Assembly (NCBI RefSeq): GCF_009674825.1
Contig: NZ_WKJH01000001.1
Coordinates: 434,001-498,000, forward strand
Length of the DNA stretch: 64,000 bases
Origin: Maribacter luteus
Lineage (GTDB): Bacteria > Bacteroidota > Bacteroidia > Flavobacteriales > Flavobacteriaceae
Direction of reading: 5' to 3'
Position numbers and translations under genes: made by a program. The notes under the pieces were generated by a model. It was not told the DNA's origin and ran no database searches. It saw only the letters and a program-made list of their open reading frames with translations. Of this stretch, positions 9,008 to 17,692 are shown in pieces (position 1 is the stretch's first letter; each line of letters starts with the position of its first letter).

Positions 9008-9991
9008 CTAAACCTGGTCCAAAATCCTATCCATGACCCAACTAGTATGCAGGGCCGACTTTCCTAAGGAAGGATGTTCTTTACCGCCCATTAAGTGGTC
9101 TTTTATATTCTTGACATGAAACTCTTGAACATGCTCCGGATGTTCTATTATGAGCTGTTCTTCCCCGTTTGCATTTATAAGGGTGATCGGTGCCTCATCA
9201 AAAACGGAAAACAATATTTTACCTTTACTTCCATGGATTTCAACAACATCTTCGCGCGTATATGAACCGAAATTCCAGCTACCCGAACCCAAAATCCCAT
9301 TTTTGTGCTTCCATTGGCCAATAATGGCATCTTTTGCTGTGTATAACCCCATTTGATTGGTTGCGATACCACTGGCTTCTTCAATATCTCCCAGTAAATA
9401 CACAAAGAGATCCAATCCATGACTCGCTAAATCATCAAAATATCCGGCTGGTGCGATTTTACCATCGGTTCGCCAATTATATTCACCGCTTAAATCCATT
9501 TCATTAGGTTGCTTTGTCAATTGCCAACGAATCTGTCTCACCTCACCGATTTCCCCATTGGCCAACCATTCTTTTACTTTTGTAAATCGGGGCAAGGAAC
9601 GCCTGTAATATGCAATGAACAATGGCAGATTTTTATCATTAAAGGCTTTGTAGATTTCGAGACTATCGGAATAATTGGGTGCCATCGGTTTTTCGATACA
9701 ACATGGTTTACCCGCCGCTGCCACCTTCAAAGCATATTCTTTGTGGGAATCTGGTGGAGTAGCGATATAAACGGCATCGATTTCATTGTCGACTATCAAT
9801 TCTTCCGCATTCGAATAAAATTTGGGTACGCCATGTCGTTTCGCATAATCCTCAGCCTTTTCCTCATTGCGCCGCATAACGGCCAATAATTCAAATCCTT
9901 CGGTATTTTGATAAGCTGGCCCGCTCTTTACTTCGGTGACCGCACCGCAACCGATTATTCCCCATCTTATCCTTTTATCCTCTTTCATCAA
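9008..9991 (-). CDS. Gfo/Idh/MocA family oxidoreductase
   Basis: A 327-residue NAD(P)-dependent oxidoreductase. The Rossmann fingerprint GIIGCGAVTEVKSGPA is at about 12-27, the EKPMA motif that carries the catalytic Lys near 98-102, and a GYFDDLASHGLDLF segment with the catalytic Asp/His near 181-194. Relatives oxidise or reduce sugar and polyol hydroxyls. No signal peptide, so cytosolic. The neighbour upstream is a 73-residue PLDc_N membrane protein 32 bp away on the same strand; no carbohydrate locus surrounds it, so the substrate is open. Confidence 0.9.
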   Translation of the reverse strand: MMKEDKRIRWGIIGCGAVTEVKSGPAYQNTEGFELLAVMRRNEEKAEDYAKRHGVPKFYSNAEELIVDNEIDAVYIATPPDSHKEYALKVAAAGKPCCIEKPMAPNYSDSLEIYKAFNDKNLPLFIAYYRRSLPRFTKVKEWLANGEIGEVRQIRWQLTKQPNEMDLSGEYNWRTDGKIAPAGYFDDLASHGLDLFVYLLGDIEEASGIATNQMGLYTAKDAIIGQWKHKNGILGSGSWNFGSYTREDVVEIHGSKGKILFSVFDEAPITLINANGEEQLIIEHPEHVQEFHVKNIKDHLMGGKEHPSLGKSALHTSWVMDRILDQV

Positions 9992-10023
9992 TTCCTTGTT
10001 TTTTATGTATCGTTATGAAAAAA

Positions 10024-10245
10024 TCAATTATCGTTCTCCTTGATTTTTTGGTCTTTACCCATTAAAAAATAAAGTAATGTGCCTAGCGGATTTAGAAATA
10101 AAACGACCAAAATCCATATTAATTTATCATTGGATCCTTTAAACCGGCCTTTGATAATATCTATTATGGCAACTACGGGTGCTATGGCCAAAACCGCAAT
10201 GATGATCAAAATCAATATTTGCCAAATACCAAAACCTATTTCCAT
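10024..10245 (-). CDS. PLDc_N domain small membrane protein
   Basis: A 73-residue protein with two membrane helices (about 6-28 and 41-61). The second carries LIWILVVLFLNPLGTLLYFL followed by GKDQK, the consensus of the phospholipase D-nuclease N-terminal (PLDc_N) family, which here stands alone without a nuclease domain, as usual for short members. Such proteins are often annotated as negative regulators of sigma-Y; a role here is unknown. It lies between the TonB receptor and the Gfo/Idh gene, all on the minus strand. Confidence 0.8.
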   Translation of the reverse strand: MEIGFGIWQILILIIIAVLAIAPVVAIIDIIKGRFKGSNDKLIWILVVLFLNPLGTLLYFLMGKDQKIKENDN

Positions 10246-10348
10246 GTCTTCTTGATTATATCATAAAACTACAAATAAACGAACATGGCACAAAACCGAG
10301 GTTAAGTGCCATGTTACTTTTGATTATCAACATGAAATCTTCATGGGT

Positions 10349-12607
10349 TTAAAAATCAAGGGTCGCCCCCAATAAAAAGTTGGTGCCTGCCTGCGGGTAA
10401 TAACCAGCACCTTCTATGGTTGCCGTTTGTCCGGGATTGGACCATGTATCGTCATAGGTATAGAAATAACCGTTTGAAACATATTTGGCATCAAAGATAT
10501 TGTTCACCAACAACGAGAATGTTAACCTTTTTACGAATGAATTGGTCTCAATCGTATACTGGGCATTAAAATCGGTTTGTGAATAGTCATCCAAAACAGA
10601 CCCTTCTGAGTCTATGTTACCCATATATTGTTTACCTACGAACTTGCTCAACAAAGAAAATTGAATGTTCTCATTGGGCATGTACGAAATTGCATTGCCA
10701 ATAATTACGTCGGGTGAAAAAGCAATATCGGTATTTCCCAATTCCTCAAGCACCCCATCGCGTTGAAAGACAAAATCCTTGTTCTTATTGGAGCTCAATG
10801 CTACATTCGGATTTAGACTGAATTTATCGCCCAAGGCAAGATGCGCATCGATCTCCAGACCAAGACGGTAACTATCGCCAACATTGGCCCGTAATGGAGC
10901 ACCCACATCATTCAACTCACCTGTGAGCACCAATTGGTCTTTGTATTTCATATAATACACATTGGTGCTTAGCTGCACCGTGGGGGAAACAAATCTCCAT
11001 CCCAATTCAAGATCATTCAATTTTTCGGGTTTTGGATTTCCATTTTCATAATCATTCCTATTGGGCTCCCTATTCGCCACTGCGAAAGACAGATAGAAAT
11101 TGTTATTTTGGTTCAGGTCGTATGATGCACCGAATTTCGGATTAAAGAAATTGAAAGTATCATCTACCAATCCGGTATCATCACCATTCGCTTCATACCC
11201 TACCGTTCTATATTGCAGATCCCCGAAGAGACTCCAATGATCATCCAAACTGTAATTGGCCTTTGCAAAAACATTGAAATCGGTCTTTACCGAGTTATCG
11301 TCATAATACCGATCACGAATAAAACTATTCGGTGCATACTGGGCCCAAATTACTTCACCATAATGTTTACCTTCATATTTGTTCCAACCTCCACCTAGAA
11401 TCAAATCCAGATTATTATTGTTGTTGTAGTGGGCCGAAAAAACAGTACCGTAAAAATCGTTATCCAACCATCTTCTTCGAACAAGATCGGTAGTGTTCAC
11501 TTCTTCACCATTTACCAATAGTGGTTCAAAGCCATAGGTTTCAAAATCATCCTCCTCCTTAAACTGCTCAAAAAAGCCTCTACCGCGGGTATAATGTAGG
11601 GCGAGGTTCGTATCCCAGTTATCATTAAGTTTTTGGTTCCAAAGAAGCTGCGCATGGTTCTGCTTATAATCATCGACCTCATTATCGTAAAATTGGGTAA
11701 CCCCATAAGCATCGGTATAAATACCTGAAGGATTAAAGGTTCTATCACTTTTCAATGTAGCGGCATCAATACCATACCATGCCTGATAGGTAACTTCGTG
11801 CCCACCGAAAAGAACGGCTTTTAAAATGGTGTTCTCACTTTTGAACGCCCCTTGTAAAAAGTAAGAGTCAAGTTCTGATGAAGCCCTGTCGATATAACCG
11901 TCAGAGGTTATTCTGGACAACCGCCCAGAAATCTCAATATGATCGTTCAATAGACCGGTACTGAATTTCAGGTTGTTACGTAATGTGTTGTAACTCCCCA
12001 CCGATGATGAGATACGGCCATAGGCTTGTTCCGATACCCCATCTGTGGCAATGTTCAGACTTGCCCCAAATGCACCGGCACCGTTAGTAGATGTTCCTAC
12101 ACCACGTTGTAATTGTAAACTTTCTGTAGAAGAAGCAAAATCGGGCATGTTTACCCAAAATGTACCGTGCGATTCAGAATCGTTATAGGGTATACCGTTA
12201 ATGGTAACATTTACCCTTGTGGCATCACTACCACGAACCCTGATTCCCGTATAACCGACACCGGCACCCGCATCGGATGTGGTGACTACAGCAGGCATGA
12301 AATTCAACAGAATAGGAATATCCTGTCCTAAATTACGCGGTTTAAGATCTTCTTTCGTAAGATTGGTAAAAGTGACAGGCGATTCCTTCGTGGCCCTAAC
12401 GGCGGATACAAAGACCTCATCCAAGGCTATTTTTTTACCTTCCAAAGAATCGGTTTTGGTTTCTTGGGCCGAAAGTCCAACGGCCAATAGTCCAAATGTG
12501 ATGGATAAAAATTTAATGCGATGGCGTTTCTTGAACTTTACCGATTGCATTGTACTGCACTGTGATCTTGCAGTTGAACTGTTAGAAAAGGAATAGAGCT
12601 TTTTCAT
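10349..12607 (-). CDS. TPP-riboswitch-controlled TonB-dependent outer-membrane receptor (likely thiamine)
   Basis: A receptor of about 752 residues from the ATG at 12607; an in-frame ATG at 12640 gives 763 and another at 12550 gives a tighter signal peptide. A signal peptide ends at LAVGLSAQ. The plug domain begins at LDEVFVSAVRATKESP, with GIRVRGSDATRVNVTINGIPYND and LQLQRGVGTSTNGAGAFGAS, the usual plug motifs, followed by a 22-strand-type barrel ending in a C-terminal Phe (LGATLDF). A TPP riboswitch lies upstream on the same strand, so the ligand is probably thiamine or its phosphates. No CarboxypepD_reg domain and no SusD partner. Confidence 0.88.
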   Translation of the reverse strand: MKKLYSFSNSSTARSQCSTMQSVKFKKRHRIKFLSITFGLLAVGLSAQETKTDSLEGKKIALDEVFVSAVRATKESPVTFTNLTKEDLKPRNLGQDIPILLNFMPAVVTTSDAGAGVGYTGIRVRGSDATRVNVTINGIPYNDSESHGTFWVNMPDFASSTESLQLQRGVGTSTNGAGAFGASLNIATDGVSEQAYGRISSSVGSYNTLRNNLKFSTGLLNDHIEISGRLSRITSDGYIDRASSELDSYFLQGAFKSENTILKAVLFGGHEVTYQAWYGIDAATLKSDRTFNPSGIYTDAYGVTQFYDNEVDDYKQNHAQLLWNQKLNDNWDTNLALHYTRGRGFFEQFKEEDDFETYGFEPLLVNGEEVNTTDLVRRRWLDNDFYGTVFSAHYNNNNNLDLILGGGWNKYEGKHYGEVIWAQYAPNSFIRDRYYDDNSVKTDFNVFAKANYSLDDHWSLFGDLQYRTVGYEANGDDTGLVDDTFNFFNPKFGASYDLNQNNNFYLSFAVANREPNRNDYENGNPKPEKLNDLELGWRFVSPTVQLSTNVYYMKYKDQLVLTGELNDVGAPLRANVGDSYRLGLEIDAHLALGDKFSLNPNVALSSNKNKDFVFQRDGVLEELGNTDIAFSPDVIIGNAISYMPNENIQFSLLSKFVGKQYMGNIDSEGSVLDDYSQTDFNAQYTIETNSFVKRLTFSLLVNNIFDAKYVSNGYFYTYDDTWSNPGQTATIEGAGYYPQAGTNFLLGATLDF

Positions 12608-12629
12608 TCGTAATAGTTTTATTACGAAT
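12606..12629 (-). promoter_or_regulatory. Perfect inverted repeat over the receptor start codon
   Basis: Two 10-bp arms (12606-12615 and 12620-12629) with a 4-nt loop form a perfect AT-rich hairpin in the riboswitch-receptor leader. Its 3' arm contains two bases of the ATG at 12607. It could hide the initiation region in one riboswitch state, or it may simply place the true start at the downstream ATG at 12550. It lacks a U-tract, so it is not an intrinsic terminator. Confidence 0.45.
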
Positions 12630-12705
12630 AAAAGGGGCATTATTCTTGGTTAAAATTGATTTTTGTTTCCAACGGAAACGTTATGAAATTCCAAATGGCA
12701 ACCTT

Positions 12706-12790
12706 TGCCTCCCTTGGCAGCATTACCTGCCCAGGTTCGTTGGGTATAATCTCAGCTTATCCTAATTAATAGGAACAAGCACCCCTTTGA
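12706..12790 (-). promoter_or_regulatory. TPP riboswitch (THI element)
   Basis: On the minus strand the conserved THI-box parts come in order with normal spacing: GGGGTGC, a hairpin with arms TCCTA and TAGGA, CTGAGA, TACCC, then GAACCTG, GCAGGTAATGCTGCC and a closing AGGGA. These are the pyrimidine-sensing and pyrophosphate-sensing arms of the thiamine pyrophosphate aptamer. It ends about 100 nt before the start codon of the TonB receptor and should lower its expression when TPP is high. A hairpin with arms GTTTCC and GGAAAC (12668-12682) lies in the expression platform. Confidence 0.92.
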
Positions 12791-12797
12791 GATGGTG

Positions 12798-12805
12798 CAA
12801 ATGTA
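12798..12805 (-). promoter_or_regulatory. Probable -7 box (TACATTTG) of the riboswitch transcript
   Basis: The sequence matches the Bacteroidota -7 consensus TAnnTTTG and lies 8 bp before the riboswitch, so transcription would start right at the aptamer. No ideally spaced TTG -33 box is visible. Confidence 0.5.
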
Positions 12806-12943
12806 ATACAGCCTTTTCAATTTTTCATGTAAAAAATCAAAAAAAACCAACACTGCTTACCGTACGGCACTTGTAATGACATTAACACTTTTTATGAACT
12901 TTTGATTGAGGTTTGAACGTATTTATGGTAATCGCTATGTCAT

Positions 12944-15409
12944 ATGGAAAAAACCAAAAACAAATTCACCCTAAAGATCATTCTCAGTTATCTTCTGCTA
13001 ATACTTCTCGCTACAATAGCATCATTTTATATTTTTTCGGAAATAAAGGATTACGTGTCAAACGACTCGTTTGACCAAAATGAAGTCAAATTACTGAAAA
13101 CAAGCACCTTACTTAGCAGTTTATATGAAGCGGAAGGTTTATCCAAACTCGCCATACAATCCCCCGAAAAGAAGAACTTAAATGCATACTCCCAAAAAAT
13201 AGATTCGATATTCACCGAAATCGAAACTTTAATTTACCTATCGGAAAGTGAATACCAAGATTCCTTATTGAACAGTTTATGTTTTTTGTTGGAAAAAAAA
13301 GTCGCCAACAACGATGCCCTAAGAAAATTAAGGGTTAAAAACCAGACGGGGAAATCTATTAACCACGCCTTGGACGAACTCACAAAAATGGAAGCTTCCC
13401 TAGGTATTATCACGGCTGAAAACTTGGCCCCAAATCTTGAGAACCTACCTCCAAAGGCCCAAGAATCCATTCGCAAAATGGCCAGCTATTTGAATGAGAA
13501 TATCCCTTCTGATGGAAAGGAGGTAGACAGGTCTAAAAAAATAGATTCTATCTTACAGATCTCAAAAGACCTTCTAAAAGAAATCAGGACCGACAATACG
13601 ACAAAAGAAAACTCCCTTACCAGTCAAGAGCTGAAGATCAATAAAACGGACATGGAGCTTTCCCAACAATTACGAAATATAATCACCAATCTGGAAAAAG
13701 AGATTTTAGCGAATAGCATCAATGATAACATTAATAAAGAAGCGGCATTGAAACGAAGTACCCAATTGGCGGTAATTGCCGCCTTATTGGGCTTTCTAGT
13801 GGTAGGAATTTTTACTTTCATCATTAATCGCGACTTCTGGAAAGCCAATTTATACCGACAAAAGCTAGAAAAGGAAAAAAAGTACTCCGAATCATTACTG
13901 AAAAGCAGGGAACAACTGATAACAACAGTTAGCCATGACCTTAGAACTCCTTTGAATACAATAACCGGATATTCAGAAATCATGGAAAAAACAGGGCTTT
14001 CGCCAGAACAGAACCAATATATTACCCAAATAAAATCAGCATCTTTTTATGTGAATAATCTAGTTAACGACCTATTGGATTTTTCAAGGCTTGAAGCCGG
14101 TAAAATTAATATCGAAAAAACACCTTTCAACCTTTCACAGCTGATAAAGGAAACTACCCAAAATCTTTCCGATCAATATGCCAACAAGGATATCTCCCTG
14201 AACTTAGATGTTAGTGCCGAATTTGGGCATCCTATTTTAGGAGACCCCGTTCGCATGCGACAGATTATCAACAACCTTTTGGGCAATGCCTTTAAATTCA
14301 CCGAAAAGGGAAGCATAACCATAAAGGCAGATCTTTTGAAAAAAGCCCCTTCGGAAAATTGGGCCCAAATACAGATTACCGATACAGGAATAGGTATTAG
14401 TAAGGAAAAGCAGGAATTGATATTCCAGGAATTTACGCAGGCAGAAATAGGTACGGAGAAAAAATATGGGGGATACGGATTGGGACTTACCATTTCAAAA
14501 AAAATCGTAGAGTTATTAGGAGGTGAAATGACTTTAAAAAGCACTGTAGGCCATGGCAGCACCTTTTCCATAATGTTTCCGGTCATATTTGAAAAGGCCA
14601 CGATTTCGCAAATTGGTTCTTCTCGAAAAGAAACCTACCAAAATAGGTTCGGAATACTCATTATTGATGATGACTCATCATTTATACGAATGATAGGTGA
14701 ATATCTTAAATCGGAAAATATTGAACCTATATTATGCACCGACTTCGAAACCCTACCAAAGAACGGTTTGGAGTATGAAGTGGTTCTTACAGATATAGAA
14801 ATGCCTTCCACTACCGGTTTTGAGGTACTTACCCGATTAAAATCGGGTAAGTACGGTCATTACTACGGCCAACCCATTATCGCCATGACAGGAAGAAAGG
14901 ATCTAAAAAAACAGCTTTACCTTTCCCATGGTTTTCACACGGTGCTTCAAAAACCATTTTCCAACGCGGTGTTGTTAAATGCCGTAACCTCCCTAAAGAC
15001 CAATAAGGAAATGGCAAAGCACCCAACTAATGACAAATCACTTAAGACAGAAGAAAAGCATCCTTTATATAGTTTAAAGATCCTTCGTTCATTTTTGGGC
15101 GATGATGAAAAATCAATAAACGAAATATTATATACGTTCATAGCCGATACTGAGAAAAACTTGCAAAAATTAAAAGATGCGGTAAGATATACCGATTATG
15201 ACCTAAGCCAAAAGATAGCCCACAAAATGCTTCCGATGCTCAGGCAATTGGAAGCAACGCCCTGCGTCAATTTGCTGGACGGTCTTGAGAACGACCCATA
15301 CGGTTCTTTAGATTTAAACAAGACATATGAAAATCTTAAACCACATATTTCAGCACTTCTAAAGGCATTAAACGAACGCTTGGCTAAACATCCAGACCAT
15401 ATTGGCTAA
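12944..15409 (+). CDS. Hybrid sensor histidine kinase with receiver and Hpt domains
   Basis: An 821-residue four-part phosphorelay protein. Membrane helices at about 9-29 and 273-294 frame a long helical extracytoplasmic sensor. Then come HisKA with His331 in SHDLRTPLNTITGYSEIM, HATPase_c with NNLLGNAFKFT, DTGIGI and YGLGLTI, a receiver domain with phospho-acceptor Asp617 in VVLTDIEMPS and acidic pocket IIDDD, and a C-terminal Hpt with His760 in KIAHKMLPML. The output regulator is probably the NtrC-like protein encoded convergently; the two coding regions overlap by 26 bp at their 3' ends. This architecture resembles flavobacterial RcsC-like kinases; the signal is unknown. Confidence 0.9.
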   Translation: MEKTKNKFTLKIILSYLLLILLATIASFYIFSEIKDYVSNDSFDQNEVKLLKTSTLLSSLYEAEGLSKLAIQSPEKKNLNAYSQKIDSIFTEIETLIYLSESEYQDSLLNSLCFLLEKKVANNDALRKLRVKNQTGKSINHALDELTKMEASLGIITAENLAPNLENLPPKAQESIRKMASYLNENIPSDGKEVDRSKKIDSILQISKDLLKEIRTDNTTKENSLTSQELKINKTDMELSQQLRNIITNLEKEILANSINDNINKEAALKRSTQLAVIAALLGFLVVGIFTFIINRDFWKANLYRQKLEKEKKYSESLLKSREQLITTVSHDLRTPLNTITGYSEIMEKTGLSPEQNQYITQIKSASFYVNNLVNDLLDFSRLEAGKINIEKTPFNLSQLIKETTQNLSDQYANKDISLNLDVSAEFGHPILGDPVRMRQIINNLLGNAFKFTEKGSITIKADLLKKAPSENWAQIQITDTGIGISKEKQELIFQEFTQAEIGTEKKYGGYGLGLTISKKIVELLGGEMTLKSTVGHGSTFSIMFPVIFEKATISQIGSSRKETYQNRFGILIIDDDSSFIRMIGEYLKSENIEPILCTDFETLPKNGLEYEVVLTDIEMPSTTGFEVLTRLKSGKYGHYYGQPIIAMTGRKDLKKQLYLSHGFHTVLQKPFSNAVLLNAVTSLKTNKEMAKHPTNDKSLKTEEKHPLYSLKILRSFLGDDEKSINEILYTFIADTEKNLQKLKDAVRYTDYDLSQKIAHKMLPMLRQLEATPCVNLLDGLENDPYGSLDLNKTYENLKPHISALLKALNERLAKHPDHIG

Positions 15410-16751
15410 TTCTATTGTACAAGGTCTTTCGTGTTACCTGAAGCATCTTCGCAGCCTTTGATTTATTATAATTGGTACGTTTTAAAGCCTTTATTATTTG
15501 TTCCTTTTCAAAATCTGACTTAGAAAAATCCGCATTGCTCCCTTTTGTGAAAGTCGGCTCTATAATTTCAGTAGGTAAAGCTTCTATTGCGATTTCCTCT
15601 TCCTGGGTCAATAGCACGGCACGTTGAATAACATTTTGTAATTCCCGAATATTACCCGGCCAAGCATAGGTTTCCAATACACCCCAGACCTCATTTGTAA
15701 ATCCCGTGATCTGCTTATTCAGACGTTCATTTGAAGTTTTTAAAAAATGTTCCGCGAAAATTGCCAGATCACCTTGTCTATCTGTCAAAGATGGAATCTG
15801 AAGTGAAAACTCATTGAGTCTATGATATAGATCCTCCCTAAATTTACCCTCTTTTACAGCAACCTTCAAATCTTCATTGGTCGCCGTCAATATCCGAACA
15901 TCAACATCTATTTCACTAGTACTGCCTATGCGTCTGATTCTACGTTCCTGCAGTGCCCGTAGTAACTGAATTTGATTGTCATACGGTAAGTTTCCTACTT
16001 CATCAAGAAAGAGTGTTCCTCCATTTGCGGCTTCGAACGTACCAGTCTTGTCATTGATCGCTCCTGTAAAACTTCCTTTTAAATGTCCGAAGAACTCACT
16101 CGATGCCAATTCTTTGGGAATGGCCCCACAATCTACCGCAATAAAAGGGTGATTACATCTTTTACTACGGTCATGTATCGACTTCGCGGTAACTTCCTTA
16201 CCCGTACCACTTTCTCCCGTAATCAATACGGACATATCAGTTGGCGCAACAAGGCCTATATATTCTTCCAGTTTTTTTGAAGCCGGACTTATTAATTCAA
16301 GGTGATCACTTATCGAGGCAGACTGGCTCTGATTCCCTTGGTTTCGTTTAGGTTCCGTTACTTTATCTTGTTCAGGACGTACTGCAGTGTCAGGACCTAA
16401 CGCAGTGTTTATAATCGTTAAAACCGCATCTGGGGTAAAAGGCTTTGAAATATAATCAAAAGCCCCCTTTTTCATTGCATTTACAGCTGAGCTTACCTCT
16501 GCATACCCTGTCATAATAATGACAGGTATATTTTTATGTAACCCAGAAATCAATTCTATCCCCTCTGCATCTGGCAATCTGAGGTCGGTCAACAATAAGT
16601 CAAAATCTGTTTGTTTCAATTTTAACTTCCCTTCCTTTACCGTGAATCCGATTTCCACCTCATAGCCCTTTCGATTTAAGAATTTTTGCAACATTTGGGC
16701 AAATGAAGTATCATCTTCAATAATCAGGATTTTGGGCATAACATTGTTCAT
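15384..16751 (-). CDS. NtrC-family sigma-54-dependent response regulator
   Basis: A 455-residue regulator with three domains. The receiver (about 5-118) has acidic residues IIEDD and phospho-acceptor Asp56 in LLLTDLRLPD, with Lys103 in the SKPF loop. The AAA+ domain has Walker A GESGTGKE (179-186), a GSFTGA sigma-54 contact loop (226-231, Ser in place of the usual Ala) and Walker B GGTLFLDE (244-251). The Fis-type helix-turn-helix at the C-terminus contains NKSKAAKMLQVTRKTLYNRI. Phosphorylation should drive ATP-dependent opening at sigma-54 promoters. Its end overlaps the hybrid kinase gene tail to tail. Start may be the ATG four codons in. Confidence 0.92.
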   Translation of the reverse strand: MNNVMPKILIIEDDTSFAQMLQKFLNRKGYEVEIGFTVKEGKLKLKQTDFDLLLTDLRLPDAEGIELISGLHKNIPVIIMTGYAEVSSAVNAMKKGAFDYISKPFTPDAVLTIINTALGPDTAVRPEQDKVTEPKRNQGNQSQSASISDHLELISPASKKLEEYIGLVAPTDMSVLITGESGTGKEVTAKSIHDRSKRCNHPFIAVDCGAIPKELASSEFFGHLKGSFTGAINDKTGTFEAANGGTLFLDEVGNLPYDNQIQLLRALQERRIRRIGSTSEIDVDVRILTATNEDLKVAVKEGKFREDLYHRLNEFSLQIPSLTDRQGDLAIFAEHFLKTSNERLNKQITGFTNEVWGVLETYAWPGNIRELQNVIQRAVLLTQEEEIAIEALPTEIIEPTFTKGSNADFSKSDFEKEQIIKALKRTNYNKSKAAKMLQVTRKTLYNRISQYGLDV

Positions 16752-16865
16752 TATAGGTATCTACGTAAAAATACCATAAGATAGGCTACAATTATTTTAA
16801 AATTCTCTTAAACCAATTGATTCCTTATATATAGTGAAAACATAGATATCAAAATTGGGCAATAG

Positions 16866-16892
16866 AAAAAGGCAGCAAAATGCTGCCTTTTT
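16866..16892 (-). terminator. Hairpin/terminator in the 16.8-17.2 kb gap (first of two)
   Basis: Seven-bp GC-rich arms GGCAGCA and TGCTGCC (16871-16877, 16881-16887) with A- and T-runs on both sides make an intrinsic terminator in either direction. On the plus side it is followed by TTTACGACCAAACAAACGAA, closely related to the sequence after the hairpin at 16993. The surrounding 430 bp without a gene hold only these two hairpins. Confidence 0.6.
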
Positions 16893-16992
16893 TACGACCA
16901 AACAAACGAAACAAAAATTACCGTATTTCCATTCTTAAAACCTGTCTGTGTTCTTTATACCGTACCTTTCCCAATCAAGAAACATTTACTTA

Positions 16993-17024
16993 AAAAGGGA
17001 ACTGCCGAAGCAGTTCCCCTTTAC
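16993..17024 (-). terminator. Terminator after the PepSY-like gene (second of two hairpins)
   Basis: A 9-bp perfect stem (16998-17006 with 17011-17019) has a tetraloop reading TTCG on the minus strand and is followed there by five U residues. It lies 160 bp after the stop of the 99-residue protein gene. The plus-side flank TTTACCAACCAAATAAATGAA repeats that of the first hairpin. Confidence 0.65.
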
Positions 17025-17183
17025 CAACCAAATAAATGAATTATACAATTCGTTATGGTAGAGCATTAAGATCTATGAACCCTACCCTACTACAGATAAC
17101 ATGTTCCCATGCCATTTATAGTCAATAGTTAGTGTGCTATATTACTTTGCATGTAAAATTCGGGGTGCCCAAAAAAAGGCTTC

Positions 17184-17483
17184 TTACATTTCTAACCAAT
17201 TACCTTCGGTATCGGCGAACAATTCGGTAGTACTTCCATCTTCAGAAGAAACTTCCAATTTATATTGCTCTTCTCCATTTTTATATGCCTTGACCAGGGT
17301 TACTTCAGGATATGCTTCTGCCAAAGCGCTGGTTACGGCTTCAGGGACTTCAGAAATTTCTATTTCGGTGAAATCCTGAACAAGAACTTCATCCATAATT
17401 CCATCATGGAATATTGGCGTAGCCGCAGTTCCTAATGATAATCCTCCTAAAGCCAATGCTGTTGCTAAAACTAATTTTTTCAT
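17184..17483 (-). CDS. PepSY-like small secreted protein
   Basis: A 99-residue protein with a typical signal peptide (about 1-21, cleavage after GTAA). The mature part has one PepSY-like (BLIP-like) repeat: VPEAVTSALAEAYPEVTLVKAYKNG, then YKLEVSSEDGSTTELFADTEGNWLEM. The family's members are periplasmic or surface-exposed and their role is unclear, possibly inhibiting proteases or binding metals. No co-transcribed neighbour is apparent; a terminator lies downstream. Confidence 0.7.
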   Translation of the reverse strand: MKKLVLATALALGGLSLGTAATPIFHDGIMDEVLVQDFTEIEISEVPEAVTSALAEAYPEVTLVKAYKNGEEQYKLEVSSEDGSTTELFADTEGNWLEM

Positions 17484-17635
17484 TTTTATAATTTTTAATT
17501 AAACATTCTTGACTATTACTAAGTCAAAACAATGCCAAAATCGCCAAGACGCACTCTAGACATTCAATCAACTGTATTATAAGCAACTACAGTATTCCGA
17601 TTAAAAATCAATGTGTATAAAAATGTGCCCAAATA

Positions 17636-17667
17636 AAAAAAAGTGTATAAAAATTATACACTTTTTT
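17636..17667 (-). terminator. Terminator of the thiamine-type operon
   Basis: A long AT-rich stem with arms AAAAGTGTATAA and TTATACACTTTT, followed on the minus strand by a U-run of eight or more. It lies 25 bp after the DUF4301 stop and closes the five-gene operon. Confidence 0.75.
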
Positions 17668-17692
17668 GGATATTAAATTGGTTTTGCCGGCA

